From Theodoxus fluviatilis (taxonomy: Eukaryota; Mollusca; Gastropoda; Cycloneritida; Neritidae), in contig JAWQFJ010014851.1 of assembly GCA_034096865.1 (NCBI GenBank), positions 1 to 26,221 on the forward strand: 26,221 bases of DNA, given 5' to 3'. Below are positions 1 to 8,163 of the stretch, piece by piece. The notes under the pieces are model-generated. The model was given only the letters and a program-made list of their open reading frames with translations. It made no database searches and was not told the DNA's origin. The position numbers and the translations under genes were made by a program. Numbering within the stretch: the first letter of the stretch is position 1; every line of letters starts with the position of its first letter.

Positions 1-237
1 AGGCGATCAACAGGCTAACAACCCCCCCCCCCCCCCCTTTTCCCTCCCCTTCCCTCCCCTCCCTCCCCTCTCTTCCTTAGTCTACTCCCCAGGGCTGTGG
101 GGGCCAAGGAAAAACAAGAGGCCTGAACTAGGCCCCCCAGCTCTCTACCTGGCGAGACTAATCTCTGGGTAAACTGCAACTGCTGGCGCTTTCTCAACTG
201 ACAAATAAATCTAAGCCCCAGTCTGGCCTCCTGGCCG
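1..237. other. Pyrimidine-rich window start, no gene seen
   Basis: A C-homopolymer at about 22-37 is followed by a pyrimidine-only CCCTT-type tract to about 77. The rest, to 237, is ordinary mixed sequence. No splice-flanked or recognisable coding segment is visible. Confidence 0.6.
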
Positions 238-645
238 GCCTGCCTGTCTTGTCTGCCTGCCTGCCTTGTCTGCCTTGTCTGTCTGCCTGCCTGCCTGTCT
301 TGTCTGCCTGCCTGCCTTGTCTGCCTGCCTGTCTGCCTGCTGCCTGCCTGCCTGTGCCTGTCTGCCTGCCTGTCTGCCTGCGCTGCCTGCCTGTCTGCCG
401 TGCCTGCCTGCCTGCATGCTGCCTGCCTGCTGCCTGCCTTGCCTGTCGATGCCTGCCTCCTGTCTCTGCCTGCCTGCTGTCTGTCTGCCTGTCTGCCTGC
501 CTGTCTCTGCCGTCTGCCTGCTCCTGCCTGCCTGTCTGTCTGCCTGTGTCCTGCCTGACTGTCTGCCTGTTGCCTGCCTGTCTGTCCTGCTGCCTGTCTG
601 CCTGCCGTGTCTGCTCTGCCTGTCTGTCTGTCTGCCTGCTGCCTG

Positions 646-678
<33 letters not shown>

Positions 679-818
679 TGTCTGGTCTGTCTGCCTGCCT
701 GTGTGTCTGTCTGTCTGCCTGCCTGCCTCTGCCTGCCTGTCTGCCTGCCTGCCTGTCTGTCCTGCCTGCCTGCCTGCCTGTCTCTGCCTGCCTGCCTTGT
801 CTGTTTTGTTTGCCTGCA
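238..818. repeat. Degenerate (CTGC/CTGT)n tetranucleotide array
   Basis: About 580 bp of CTGC, CTGT and CTTG tetramers in irregular order, with occasional 1-3 base slips (GCTGCC, CTCTGCC, GTGCC). One strand is almost free of A and the other reads CAGG/CAGA. The unit has few stop-codon possibilities, so several frames on both strands stay open (Cys/Leu/Pro-rich on plus; Arg/Gln/Ala/Gly-rich on minus). That openness comes from composition and is not evidence of a gene. A small outlier of the same tetramer lies at about 883-905. Confidence 0.95.
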
Positions 819-1103
819 ATGACACACTTCTGTCTGTTACCCTCGTGCCGGGAGGGGGGCCCGGGAGGTCCGGCGCCTGCCCTACTTGTCTGTCTGTCTG
901 CTGTCTGCACTGCCCCCTCTCTCAGGCGCACCCTCCTCTTGTCTACCTTTCCGCTCCCTATCACCTCACATTGAATTGCACCTGAATATATGACACCCTT
1001 ACAGAGCTGCCTCTCTTTTTCTTCTCACTCACGACACTTACTGACCGGCCACTAGTCAGCAGGAGTGGAGAAAGAAGGAATAAAGGTATCGACGCACGGG
1101 GGC
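819..1103. other. Unique spacer with short CTGT remnant, no gene
   Basis: Mixed sequence including a short GTCTGTCTGTCTGCTGTCTG remnant near 888-907 and a G-rich stretch at 849-870. Nothing recognisable as a gene or promoter. Confidence 0.6.
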
Positions 1104-1416
1104 GGGGGGGGGGAGAGAGAGAGGGGAGAGGGGAGGGAGAGAGAGGGGAGGGAGAGGGGAGGGAGAGAGGGGAGGGAGAGAGAGGGGAGGGAGAGAGAGG
1201 GGAGAGGGGAGGGACAGAAGAGAGGGGAGAGGGGAGGGACAAAAGAAAGGGGAGGTGAGAGTAGAGAGAGTTGAGAAGATGAGATCCACGAGAGAGAATA
1301 GACGAGTTGATGACTGAGAGTAGCCCATGAGAGGGAGAGAGATTGAGAGAAGGGCGAATTGAGAGACGAGCGAGCGAGAAAGAGAGAGAGGGAAGAAAGA
1401 ATCCGAAGAGAGAGAC
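1104..1416. repeat. Homopurine (GGGA/GA)n tract
   Basis: Positions 1104-1214 contain only purines on the plus strand, and the tract continues to 1255 with two C interruptions. It is made of GGGAGA, GAGAGG and GGGGAG blocks with mirror symmetry, the composition associated with triplex (H-DNA) potential. A looser purine-rich section follows at about 1325-1416. Confidence 0.9.
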
Positions 1417-1419
1417 AGA

Positions 1420-1457
1420 AAACAGACAGACAGACAGACAGACAGACACACACACAG
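1420..1457. repeat. (ACAG)n-(CA)n microsatellite
   Basis: About six ACAG units run directly into a short CA tract, ending at the CAGCCAGTCAG boundary. Confidence 0.92.
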
Positions 1458-1993
1458 CCAGTCAGAGAGAACATTTAGGATATGTTAGGCACATTAACGG
1501 GGAGCAACACATTAAATCAATATGTATAAACGCATCCGAACGCACAGGAACCGGCAAAGGCGAGTAAGAGCGGCAGGCAGATGATCAAAGGTATGGAAGC
1601 AGCATTAGGACTGACAGGCAATAAATATAATGGCTCGAGATGGACACTATCCTGAATAGTCAGTCGTGCTGCAAACATTTAGGATTACAATAGACGCCGT
1701 TTTACAACGCAGGCTATGGTGTGTAACAGCAGTGCACGTTTTCCGCGACTCGAAAACGGTCTGAAAGATTCACTTCCTGTCGTGCTGTTGACGGCTGCAG
1801 TGGCAGACACAGCGTGTCGCAGTCATGCTGCACGCCTACGGGGAAAGCTGCGGGCTCCAGGCAACGGTTTCCAGTGGATGGACAACATTTCGACTCCAGT
1901 GTCCTGAGTTGGACATTGATCGTCACAGTGGCTCACTAGCAGTCGAGACGGGATAATCATCTGAGAGAGCCAGACGGGTCGGCGAGGTCGTTA
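1458..1993. other. Unique sequence, no gene recognised
   Basis: Balanced composition with short frames only (up to about 70 codons, overlapping on both strands around 1714-1926). None has a recognisable family signature. It ends at the left target-site duplication of the SINE-like insertion. Confidence 0.55.
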
Positions 1994-2007
1994 CCCGAGG
2001 AAGAGAA
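1994..2007. repeat. Left target-site duplication of SINE-like copy 1
   Basis: CCCGAGGAAGAGAA occurs here and again, exactly, at 2221-2234, directly flanking the interspersed repeat. An exact 14-bp match at these two points is the expected footprint of target-primed insertion. Confidence 0.8.
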
Positions 2008-2220
2008 GGATGGATGGATAGTGTTTTACGGCCTATCAGCCTTGTAGGCTTTTTAAGGCCATTAAGCACGATAATCACTAGAACAGTTTAGAGTAAACGT
2101 AATCCAGTCACGGTGTCCCTAGTTATTCGCCTCTTACGAATCGCGTAGGGAGACGTGGAGGGTCTATTCTTATCCCGAACCCACAGGGGGTCAATTTTTA
2201 CCCCGAACCCACAGGGGGGT
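2008..2220 (-). mobile_element. SINE-like retroposon, copy 1 (213 bp)
   Basis: This is bounded by the 14-bp duplication. Read on the minus strand, it starts with a head holding two copies of CCCCCTGTGGGTTCGGG (plus-strand 2174-2190 and 2202-2218, period 28). It then passes through a segment complementary to 2119-2137 that reads GTAAGAGGCGAATAACTAG. It continues through the complement of 2024-2062 (GGCCTTAAAAAGCC..GGCCGTAAAAC) and ends in an ATCCATCCATCC simple-repeat tail (plus-strand GGATGGATGGAT at 2008-2019). The second copy at 18802-18952 has the same polarity. The GTAAGAGGCGA segment resembles a central domain that I recall from widespread invertebrate SINEs (Nin-DC/MESC type); this is from memory. 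I could not make out a convincing tRNA-type A box and B box, so it could instead be the 3' end of a LINE or a domain-only SINE. Confidence 0.75.
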
Positions 2221-2234
2221 CCCGAGGAAGAGAA
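2221..2234. repeat. Right target-site duplication of SINE-like copy 1
   Basis: Exact partner of 1994-2007. Confidence 0.8.
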
Positions 2235-2304
2235 AAAGACGTCTTTTGAATCCTGCGTAACAATGCCAAGGGAGCGACAGCCGAGCGAGCGAGCGTGTGC
2301 ATGC

Positions 2305-2308
<4 letters not shown>

Positions 2309-2351
<43 letters not shown>

Positions 2352-2363
2352 TGCGCGCGCGCG
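2309..2363. repeat. (GT)n-(GC)n array, Z-DNA-prone
   Basis: GT dinucleotides run from 2309 to about 2347 and pass without a break in purine-pyrimidine alternation into GCGCGTGCGCGCGCGCG, ending at about 2363. Degenerate GT/GC alternation flanks it on both sides (2294-2306, 2366-2383). Confidence 0.95.
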
Positions 2364-2442
2364 TTTGTGTGCGTCTGTGTGCATGAAAGAGAGAGATAAA
2401 GAAACACATTTACACATATACAATGTACTGCTATAGAGAGAC

Positions 2443-2446
<4 letters not shown>

Positions 2447-2508
<62 letters not shown>

Positions 2509-2513
2509 GGGGG
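2447..2513. repeat. (GA)n array followed by a G-run
   Basis: GA dinucleotides at 2447-2497 end directly in a 16-base G homopolymer at 2498-2513. The length of the homopolymer may be unreliable in the assembly. Confidence 0.95.
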
Positions 2514-2529
2514 AAGGGGCGCCAGGCAC

Positions 2530-2700
2530 ACGAGTGACGAAGACAGTCACACACAGACATGCAAATAGACATACTGACACATACAGATAGACTGACATAG
2601 AGACAAGCAGGCACGCAGGCACGCACGCACGCGCGCGCACACACACACAGGTAAAGCCAGCGGTACAGAGACGGGAAGAGCGCGACAGAGAGAGGCACGC
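2530..2700. repeat. Cryptically simple ACAGAC / GCACGC region
   Basis: Loose ACAGACAT and ACATAGAC repeats lead to a GCACGCAGGCACGCACGCAC tract and then alternating CG/CA at about 2620-2650. No gene signal. Confidence 0.8.
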
Positions 2701-4018
2701 AGACAGCCAGTGGTGAGGTTGCGGCCTGGTGATACGGGGCTACCAAGCGCCTGCTAAATTAATCATGGCTATTACGGACGCCTCCTCTCCAGACGGAATA
2801 AGGGAGGAGGGCGGGCGCGGAGAGGGTGCTCGAGCTGTCAGGGTTGCGCTCTCGCCACATGGTTGATGCCATCACGGGCAGAGGCAAGAAAAAACAAAGT
2901 ACACCTCTTCCCTGACAACAAGCCCGGTTAGCACCTGCGGGAGCTGTCGGATATGATGCCATCCATCTGGCCAGAAACAAATAACCACGTAACAACTCCT
3001 AAACACAGTCCCGGCCCGCAACGTGCGACCCGATGGAAGCCACATTGTTGGCTAAATAAACAGCGCCACTGGCAATCAGGGCGAGGTTTAAAACCGCTGC
3101 CATTACTTTTTCCATTCCAAAAAACGCAAGGCCACTAAGCCAGTCTGGAAGTTGGCAGGGAGCGGAGCGCACGAGAAAAGCCAGAGGCTGACAGCAGTCT
3201 GCAGCTCAGCAAGGGGGAAACGACAGCAGCGACAACAGCGGCAACCTGCGTGTCCCCTAAGCGGTCCGCACTGAGGGACAGCAAGTGAAAAACGCACACC
3301 CAAGCCAGGGCTCCGAGTGCAGACAGACAATGAAGACAATAGCCAAAGGGGAGAAAAATAAAACTCAAAAAACTCCAAAGGGGAGAAAAATAAAACTAAA
3401 AAAACTCAAGTCTCTACATATGTCTTGCTAAGGAGAGCGCAGCCGGTTTAAAATGCTACCAACTGTTCTCTCTTTCATATTCATTTTCTCGACAACCACA
3501 TGTGTAGTCCATACGGAAATACAGGATTTCGAGAGGGGAAAAACATTCACGCATGTGTACGGAAAAGAATGGAACTTAGTCATTGGGCGGGAAAGAAAAT
3601 AGCCAACATTGGAGAGCGACAAATGAATGATTGAAGGCGCCTTAAAGAGCTAAGCAGCGAAAAGCAACGGAGCGAGGATCATCCAGACAACGCTTCTGAA
3701 TAAGGGAAGAAGCAACGAGTGGATAACGAAACAACGCGGAAAAAGCTGTCAAAACAGGATGCAGCGAGACTTGCATAACGTTTTCATCAAGTAAGGAAAC
3801 TAAATGTACAAATGCGACAATGTTTGTATGTAACGCTAGTGGAAAATGAAAAACGGGAACCAATGGCAAGGGAGGGTCAGCTGAAGAGAACAAGGAAAGG
3901 ACAAAAGTACTTGACAGACGTAAGAGCGTAGAAGACTTGAGGAAAGAGTGGCAACGAGGCAAGAATTTAAGCTCCAGAAATCATGGAATCCAGAAAGAAT
4001 ACAACAAACCTAAGAGCG
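2701..4018. other. Unique sequence, no gene recognised
   Basis: About 1.3 kb of balanced sequence. Its only clear internal structure is a 32-bp tandem duplication at 3343-3407, listed separately. Frames of up to about 106 codons exist on both strands (for example minus 3642-3962 and minus 3103-3378). They carry no recognisable domain and start or end without convincing splice contexts. Confidence 0.55.
3343..3407. repeat. 32-bp tandem duplication
   Basis: CCAAAGGGGAGAAAAATAAA followed by ACTCAAAAAACT at 3343-3374 is repeated at 3375-3407 with one change and one extra A. This is a local duplication with no evident function. Confidence 0.9.
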
Positions 4019-4088
4019 TGCGCGCGCGCACACACACTAACACACACGTGGACGCATGAAAATACACGAGCTAGCGCTCTCTCCGTCA

Positions 4089-4136
<48 letters not shown>

Positions 4137-4292
4137 TCTCTCACACACACACACACACTCTCTCTCTCTCACACACACAAACACACACACATGCACGCGC
4201 ACACACATACACGCGCACACACACACGCGCGCGCACACACACACACGAGCGCGCACACACGCGCGCGCGCGCGCACGCACACACACACACAG
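4019..4292. repeat. Compound (CG)(CA)(TC)(AC)(CG) microsatellite
   Basis: CG/CA alternation occupies 4019-4037. Most of 4091-4142 is TC dinucleotides, interrupted at 4131. AC and TC blocks then alternate to about 4190. CA and CG blocks follow to 4292, including a (CG)7 run at about 4260-4274. The last ~100 bp are almost wholly alternating purine-pyrimidine. Apparent open frames here encode only Ser-Leu or Thr-His repeats. Confidence 0.95.
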
Positions 4293-5140
4293 CACAAATA
4301 ATGCAGCGAAACAAGACCATTAACGCGAACGTGGAGAGATTCCGCAATGCGATTAGAATGAGAGCCGCAGAGAAATGCTAAGCCACGAGCGTGTGGCGGT
4401 GCTGAAGTACAGGTGAAGACAAGTCTTCCTGGCGGCACAGTCACCCATGGTTGATCTCCAAGGTCCACAGGGAGAGAAACGAAGCATGGCATGGCACAGT
4501 CAGTAGACTTACCTGGTCTGCTACTTTCTCCCACACTTCCACACCCACATCCATCCCCCTCTCTCCACAAGAACTTACCTGAAACGACAAAAGACGCAAA
4601 ACCATGGTCAACACAACATCAGAACAACAGGCACGCAAACAAAAACAGCAAAAGATGACACCCTTTTTAACCACTGGGGCAACATCCACAGTGACACGCG
4701 ATATTCAAAGCAGTACTGTCGGCAGGCATTGTGAATTCATGAAAATGGATTGATAAAACCCCCAGTGCTAATTCGTTTAACAGGGCAGGCCGCGTCGTCG
4801 TTGGAGAGAGGACGGGATCGATAAAGAGTGAAACGCTCAGTCTCGGTCCCAGCCTGCCCTCCTACTCATCCATAAACCCCTGGCATGCGAAATTAACATG
4901 GATTTTATCGACCAGAACGCGCTGGGGCAAAAAAAGTTCACACAGAAAATTTCTCCTGAAAAGCATTCCGAATTCCACAGATGATTACCCGACTGCGACT
5001 GAGAAAAGAAAAAGAGACAGAATTTTAAAAAGGGAGTAGAGAAAAGACAAGCTTATAGAAAAGAAAGCAAAACAGGTCACCAGAATGACAGCGAAGGAGC
5101 ACGGACAGTGCCGCGTGCAAAATGCATGACTTCACAAGCG
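4293..5140. other. Unique sequence, no gene recognised
   Basis: Balanced sequence. Two exact minus-strand matches to the consensus 5' splice site CAGGTAAGT lie at 4515-4507 and 4581-4573 within a minus-strand open frame (4689-4441). No acceptor or protein family could be assigned, so I do not call an exon. The rest shows nothing I can name. Confidence 0.5.
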
Positions 5141-5300
5141 TGGGCAGACGTGGACTGACGGGGGGCCAGAGAGTGACCAATGGGCAGACGTGGACTGACG
5201 GGGGGCCAGAGAGTGACCAATGGGCAGACGTGGACTGACGGGGGGCCAGAGAGTGACCAATGGGCAGACGTGGACTGACGGGGGGCCAGAGAGTGACCAA
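5141..5300. repeat. Minisatellite, 4 exact copies of a 40-bp unit
   Basis: The unit begins TGGGCAGACGTGGACTGACG and ends GGGGGCCAGAGAGTGACCAA. Copies start at 5141, 5181, 5221 and 5261 and are identical. As 40 is not a multiple of three, all minus-strand frames cycle through the same 40-residue peptide, which explains the three overlapping Pro/Ser-rich frames there. Confidence 0.98.
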
Positions 5301-5368
5301 GCCAGTGAAAGGCTCCATTGATTTCCACTGTACTCAGTGACTGGCATTGACTTTGTCAAGCCCAGGCT

Positions 5369-5400
5369 GAGAGAGAGAGAGAGATAGAGAGAGAAAGAGA

Positions 5401-5474
<74 letters not shown>
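5369..5474. repeat. (GA)n microsatellite with GAAA interruptions
   Basis: Purine-only apart from a T at 5385. GAAAGA variants occur at 5392-5412, then uninterrupted GA to 5474, followed by a G-rich segment (5477-5520). Confidence 0.95.
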
Positions 5475-5477
<3 letters not shown>

Positions 5478-5520
5478 GGGGGTGAGAGGGGGGGGTGAGG
5501 AAGGAAGAGGGGCGAGCGGG

Positions 5521-6079
5521 TACGAAGTTAAGAAAAGGCGAGTAAACACGCACTGAGTCAAAGAGGTGCGCGCACACCGACTCACGCACCCATAAACATA
5601 CGCACTAAACTGAGGTGGTTCTGTTAGTCTGGCTACAGCGGCATGCATGCTGTCATAGACTTCATCTCACCAGACTGGACAACCGGTATCCTGCTGTAGT
5701 TTTGTCGCTCTCTAACCTAATGCGATGTATTGTTATCCAGGGCCATTGAGTTGGACTGGATATAATAACACGGTGAACATTCCAGCTCTCCATTTACAGC
5801 ATTGCGGGTTAAGTGCAATCGACTGGTAAGGCAGTGAATAATTTTCCTTGTCGATTAATGTCATGCATGATACGCGTTCCAGTAGTTGCTATCAAGTGTG
5901 TACAACGTGAAGCCATCTATCTACAGCCTTCCGGCGCCCTAAACAATAGAACAAAACGTGCTTTGTGGATAAATGTATCCACTCTTACAGTCGGGAAACA
6001 CTTATTCAATGAGTATTCATATCTGAATCGCGTGTACTACCGAACTTCTTCTACCCCACGCACACGTAGATCTATACAA

Positions 6080-6081
<2 letters not shown>
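5521..6081. other. Unique sequence, no gene recognised
   Basis: Mixed sequence with a small GCATGCATGC palindrome near 5641. The plus frame 5813-6262 is open mainly because it runs through the CA array. I see no gene. Confidence 0.55.

Positions 6082-6138
<57 letters not shown>
6082..6138. repeat. (AC)n microsatellite
   Basis: About 28 uninterrupted AC dinucleotides. Confidence 0.97.
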
Positions 6139-6142
<4 letters not shown>

Positions 6143-6501
6143 TCTTTCTATTCATGGAAACCCGAAAGGAAATCGCATCAAATTGTTAACGCCTTCCTTC
6201 CACTCCTCCCCGAAGCAAACACGACCACTAGCGTTGGAGCAACTACGTTCAATCACGGTTAGCTGTCGTGTGAGCGACGCGCTGCTTGGCAGTCGGAGTC
6301 GGGTTTGTTTTCGCTGCACTAACGCCGAGCAGGGTGCTGCTGTGATCTCGGGCTGGCCAGGAACGAGTCACATTTGTTTCCCATTCACAAGGGCCCCTGT
6401 ACTCGCCCACTCCTCTCCTCGCCCTCCAACCTCGGACCAACTTCACACAGCCACGATGCCTAATAGGCAGGTGTCGTTCGCGCTGCCTTCCCGAGGGAAT
6501 G

Positions 6502-6829
6502 ATCGTCTCCCCACGAGTTTCCTACATGCCGTGCAATCTCCTTGTGCTGTCTCAAGGACAGCAGCAGGGTGCAAGCATTACTGCAGTTTCAGCTACAAAT
6601 GGAAGATTGGGAGGTTGCACTTTCATCGGCCGACTGCTTCACTTTCTTTTCTTCTCTCTTTTTTTTAATTTCAATGAGAGGCCTTGGCGAGTAGTTATCT
6701 CTGCAGGAGTTTCGGACATCGCGTGCCATCTGGTAGTACAGTCTCAACGACAACAGCAGCGCGCAAACAATCCTACAGTTTCAGCTGGAAATGGATGAAT
6801 CGGCTGACTGCCCCATTCTTTCCTTCTTT
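6502..6829. repeat. Diverged tandem duplication, 192-bp offset
   Basis: The segment from about 6502 to 6652 is repeated in diverged form from about 6694 to 6829. Matching anchors are GAGTTTC (6515 and 6707), GTCTCAA with an ACAGCAGC run, and CTGCAGTTTCAGCTACAAATGG (6581) against CTACAGTTTCAGCTGGAAATGG (6773). The offset stays at 192 until the second copy loses about 20 bp after AAATGG. Each copy ends in a T/C-rich stretch, and the first also has a T8 run. This may be an old duplication or two units of a degraded dispersed repeat. Confidence 0.75.
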
Positions 6830-7243
6830 ACCCTCTCACAAAACATAACCTCCTTGGCGGAGGTAATGAGTGGACCTGGTGTCACGGTTGGGGCGGGTGG
6901 AAGGTGGCTCGACCCCAACCGGACAGTGAAAAAAATAAATAAAGGGAAATTCCTTCCTCAGTCACTAATCACACTTAGATATTAAGACGCCACAAACCGA
7001 ATCCGACGTAAAAACACCAACCAATTACACATATCTCTGTCAAACCAAACTCACGAACTGAACATACAAATGAAAATGAAAAGAAGAAAACACTTATTCA
7101 AATAAAAACATTTTTTAAGCCGCCCAGCGGGCTTAATCACAGTTCGTAGTCCATTACTTCCTATCCCTCCATTATCTCCTCTCTCCCCTCTCCGCCTCCT
7201 CTATATATAGGCGAGGGAGAACTCCAAGAATCAAATTATGAAC
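6830..7243. other. Unique sequence with small hairpins, no gene
   Basis: It contains a perfect 6-bp-arm stem ACCTCC-TTGGC-GGAGGT at 6848-6864 and a short GCCC-AGC-GGGC stem near 7120. The segment becomes A-rich towards the HINE-like element. No gene seen. Confidence 0.55.
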
Positions 7244-7279
7244 AAACAAGAAGAGCAAAGCCCATACGACTCACATGCT

Positions 7280-7915
7280 TGACCTTGACCTTTATATGAC
7301 CTTGACCTTCAGGTGACCTTCAAGGTCAAGGTCAAACAACTAAACCTACCAATGACATCATACACTAAGAAATGCTTTACACATTTTTCCTACCAAAATA
7401 CATGTGACCTTGACTCAAGGTCAAGGTCATCCAAGGTCATGCAACACAAAGCTGTTAATTCAAGACATAGGAAGCACAATGGTGCTTATTGGCACTTTCT
7501 ACCATGAGATATAGTCACTTTTAGTGGTTCACTACCCCATTTTGGTCACATTTCATAAGGGTCAAAGTGACCTTGACCTTGATGATATGTGAACAAATGT
7601 GTCTCATGATGAAAGTATAACATGTGCCCCACATAATTATTAAGTTTGAAACAGTTATCTTTCATAGTTCAGGGTCAAGGTCACTTCAAAATATGTATAC
7701 AATCCAACTTTGAAGAGCTCCTGTGACCTTGACCTTGAAGCAAGGTCAACCAAACTGGTATCAAAAGATAGGGCTTGCTTTGACCTATATACCACTTGTA
7801 GCTAAGGTCGCCATTCTCAATAACGTGGGAGAAAATTGGGAAAATGTGAAAAATGACTGTTTTTGAGACCACATTTATGGCTCCTGTGACCTTGACCTTG
7901 AAGCAAGGTCAAGTC
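7280..7915. promoter_or_regulatory. Cluster of 21 AGGTCA half-sites (copy A)
   Basis: I count 21 exact AGGTCA/TGACCT hexamers, most extended to TCAAGGTCA, the classical monomer site for ERR and FTZ-F1/SF-1 type nuclear receptors. Arrangements include immediate direct repeats (7418-7429), a DR4 (7424-7439), a 19-bp palindrome TGACCTTGACTCAAGGTCA (7405-7423), and two identical stems with TTGACCTTG and CAAGGTCAA arms (7729-7749, 7892-7912). Copy B keeps 20 of these. Receptor binding is inferred from the motif alone. Confidence 0.5.
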
Positions 7916-8020
7916 ACTATGTATGTTTTTTGAGGCCTTGTCATCATACACCACCATGCCACATTTGGTGTTGATAGACTTAATAGTCTCCGAGAAAAAT
8001 CCAACGTTTAAGTTTTTTAC
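7405..8020 (+). repeat. Degenerate ~160-bp core repeats in copy A
   Basis: Four units are headed at 7405, 7569, 7723 and 7886 (spacings 164, 154, 163). The last two share an identical 32-bp head from 7718 and 7881, then diverge while keeping short anchors (ATATACCACTTG / ATACACCACCATG; GAGAAAATTGGG / GAGAAAAATCCA). Copy B has the same set shifted by 920. Confidence 0.65.
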
Positions 8021-8088
8021 GCCCGGACGGACGGACGGACGGACGGACGGACGGACGGACAGACGGACGGACGGACGGACGGACGACA
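8021..8088. repeat. (GACG)n microsatellite of copy A
   Basis: About 15 GACG tetramers with one GACA change near 8060. Copy B has a shorter version (8941-9000), interrupted by a duplicated GCCC. The 8-bp length difference between the two elements lies entirely here. Confidence 0.95.
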
Positions 8089-8134
8089 CGGCTCAGTACA
8101 TAGACTCACTTTTGCTTCGCATGTGAGTCAAAAA

Positions 8135-8163
8135 CTTCTGCACGAACCGCTGCAGAACCAATT
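8135..8163. other. 29-bp spacer between the two elements
   Basis: Contains GCACGAACCGCTGCAGAACC. It is unlike the left flank of copy A or the right flank of copy B. Confidence 0.8.

Larger units (their letters stand above)
7244..8134 (+). mobile_element. HINE/pearl-like non-autonomous element, copy A
   Basis: 891 bp. The limits are where identity with copy B begins and ends. Order: a 5' segment with GACTCACATGC at 7268-7278. Then about four diverged core repeats of ~154-164 bp, each headed by a TGACCTTGAC motif (7405, 7569, 7723, 7886). Then a (GACG)n tract at about 8024-8085. Then a 3' segment holding a hairpin with arms GACTCAC (8103-8109) and GTGAGTC (8123-8129). GCATGTGAGTC at 8119-8129 is the exact reverse complement of the 5' GACTCACATGC. 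Inverted termini with a 3' hairpin, ~160-bp core repeats and an ACGG-type microsatellite match the layout I recall for molluscan pearl elements and Helentron-associated interspersed elements. The family name is inference. No protein is encoded, so movement would depend on an autonomous partner. Confidence 0.75.

Noticed and set aside
15..985. Long overlapping frames on both strands, including Arg/Gln/Ala/Gly-rich ones over 250 codons
   Set aside because: They coincide with the CTGC/CTGT array and stay open in several frames at once, which reflects composition rather than coding.
5141..5300. CRISPR-like regular repeats
   Set aside because: Units are contiguous with no spacers, in a eukaryotic repeat-rich context. 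The same applies to the arrays at 12172, 12647 and 16664.
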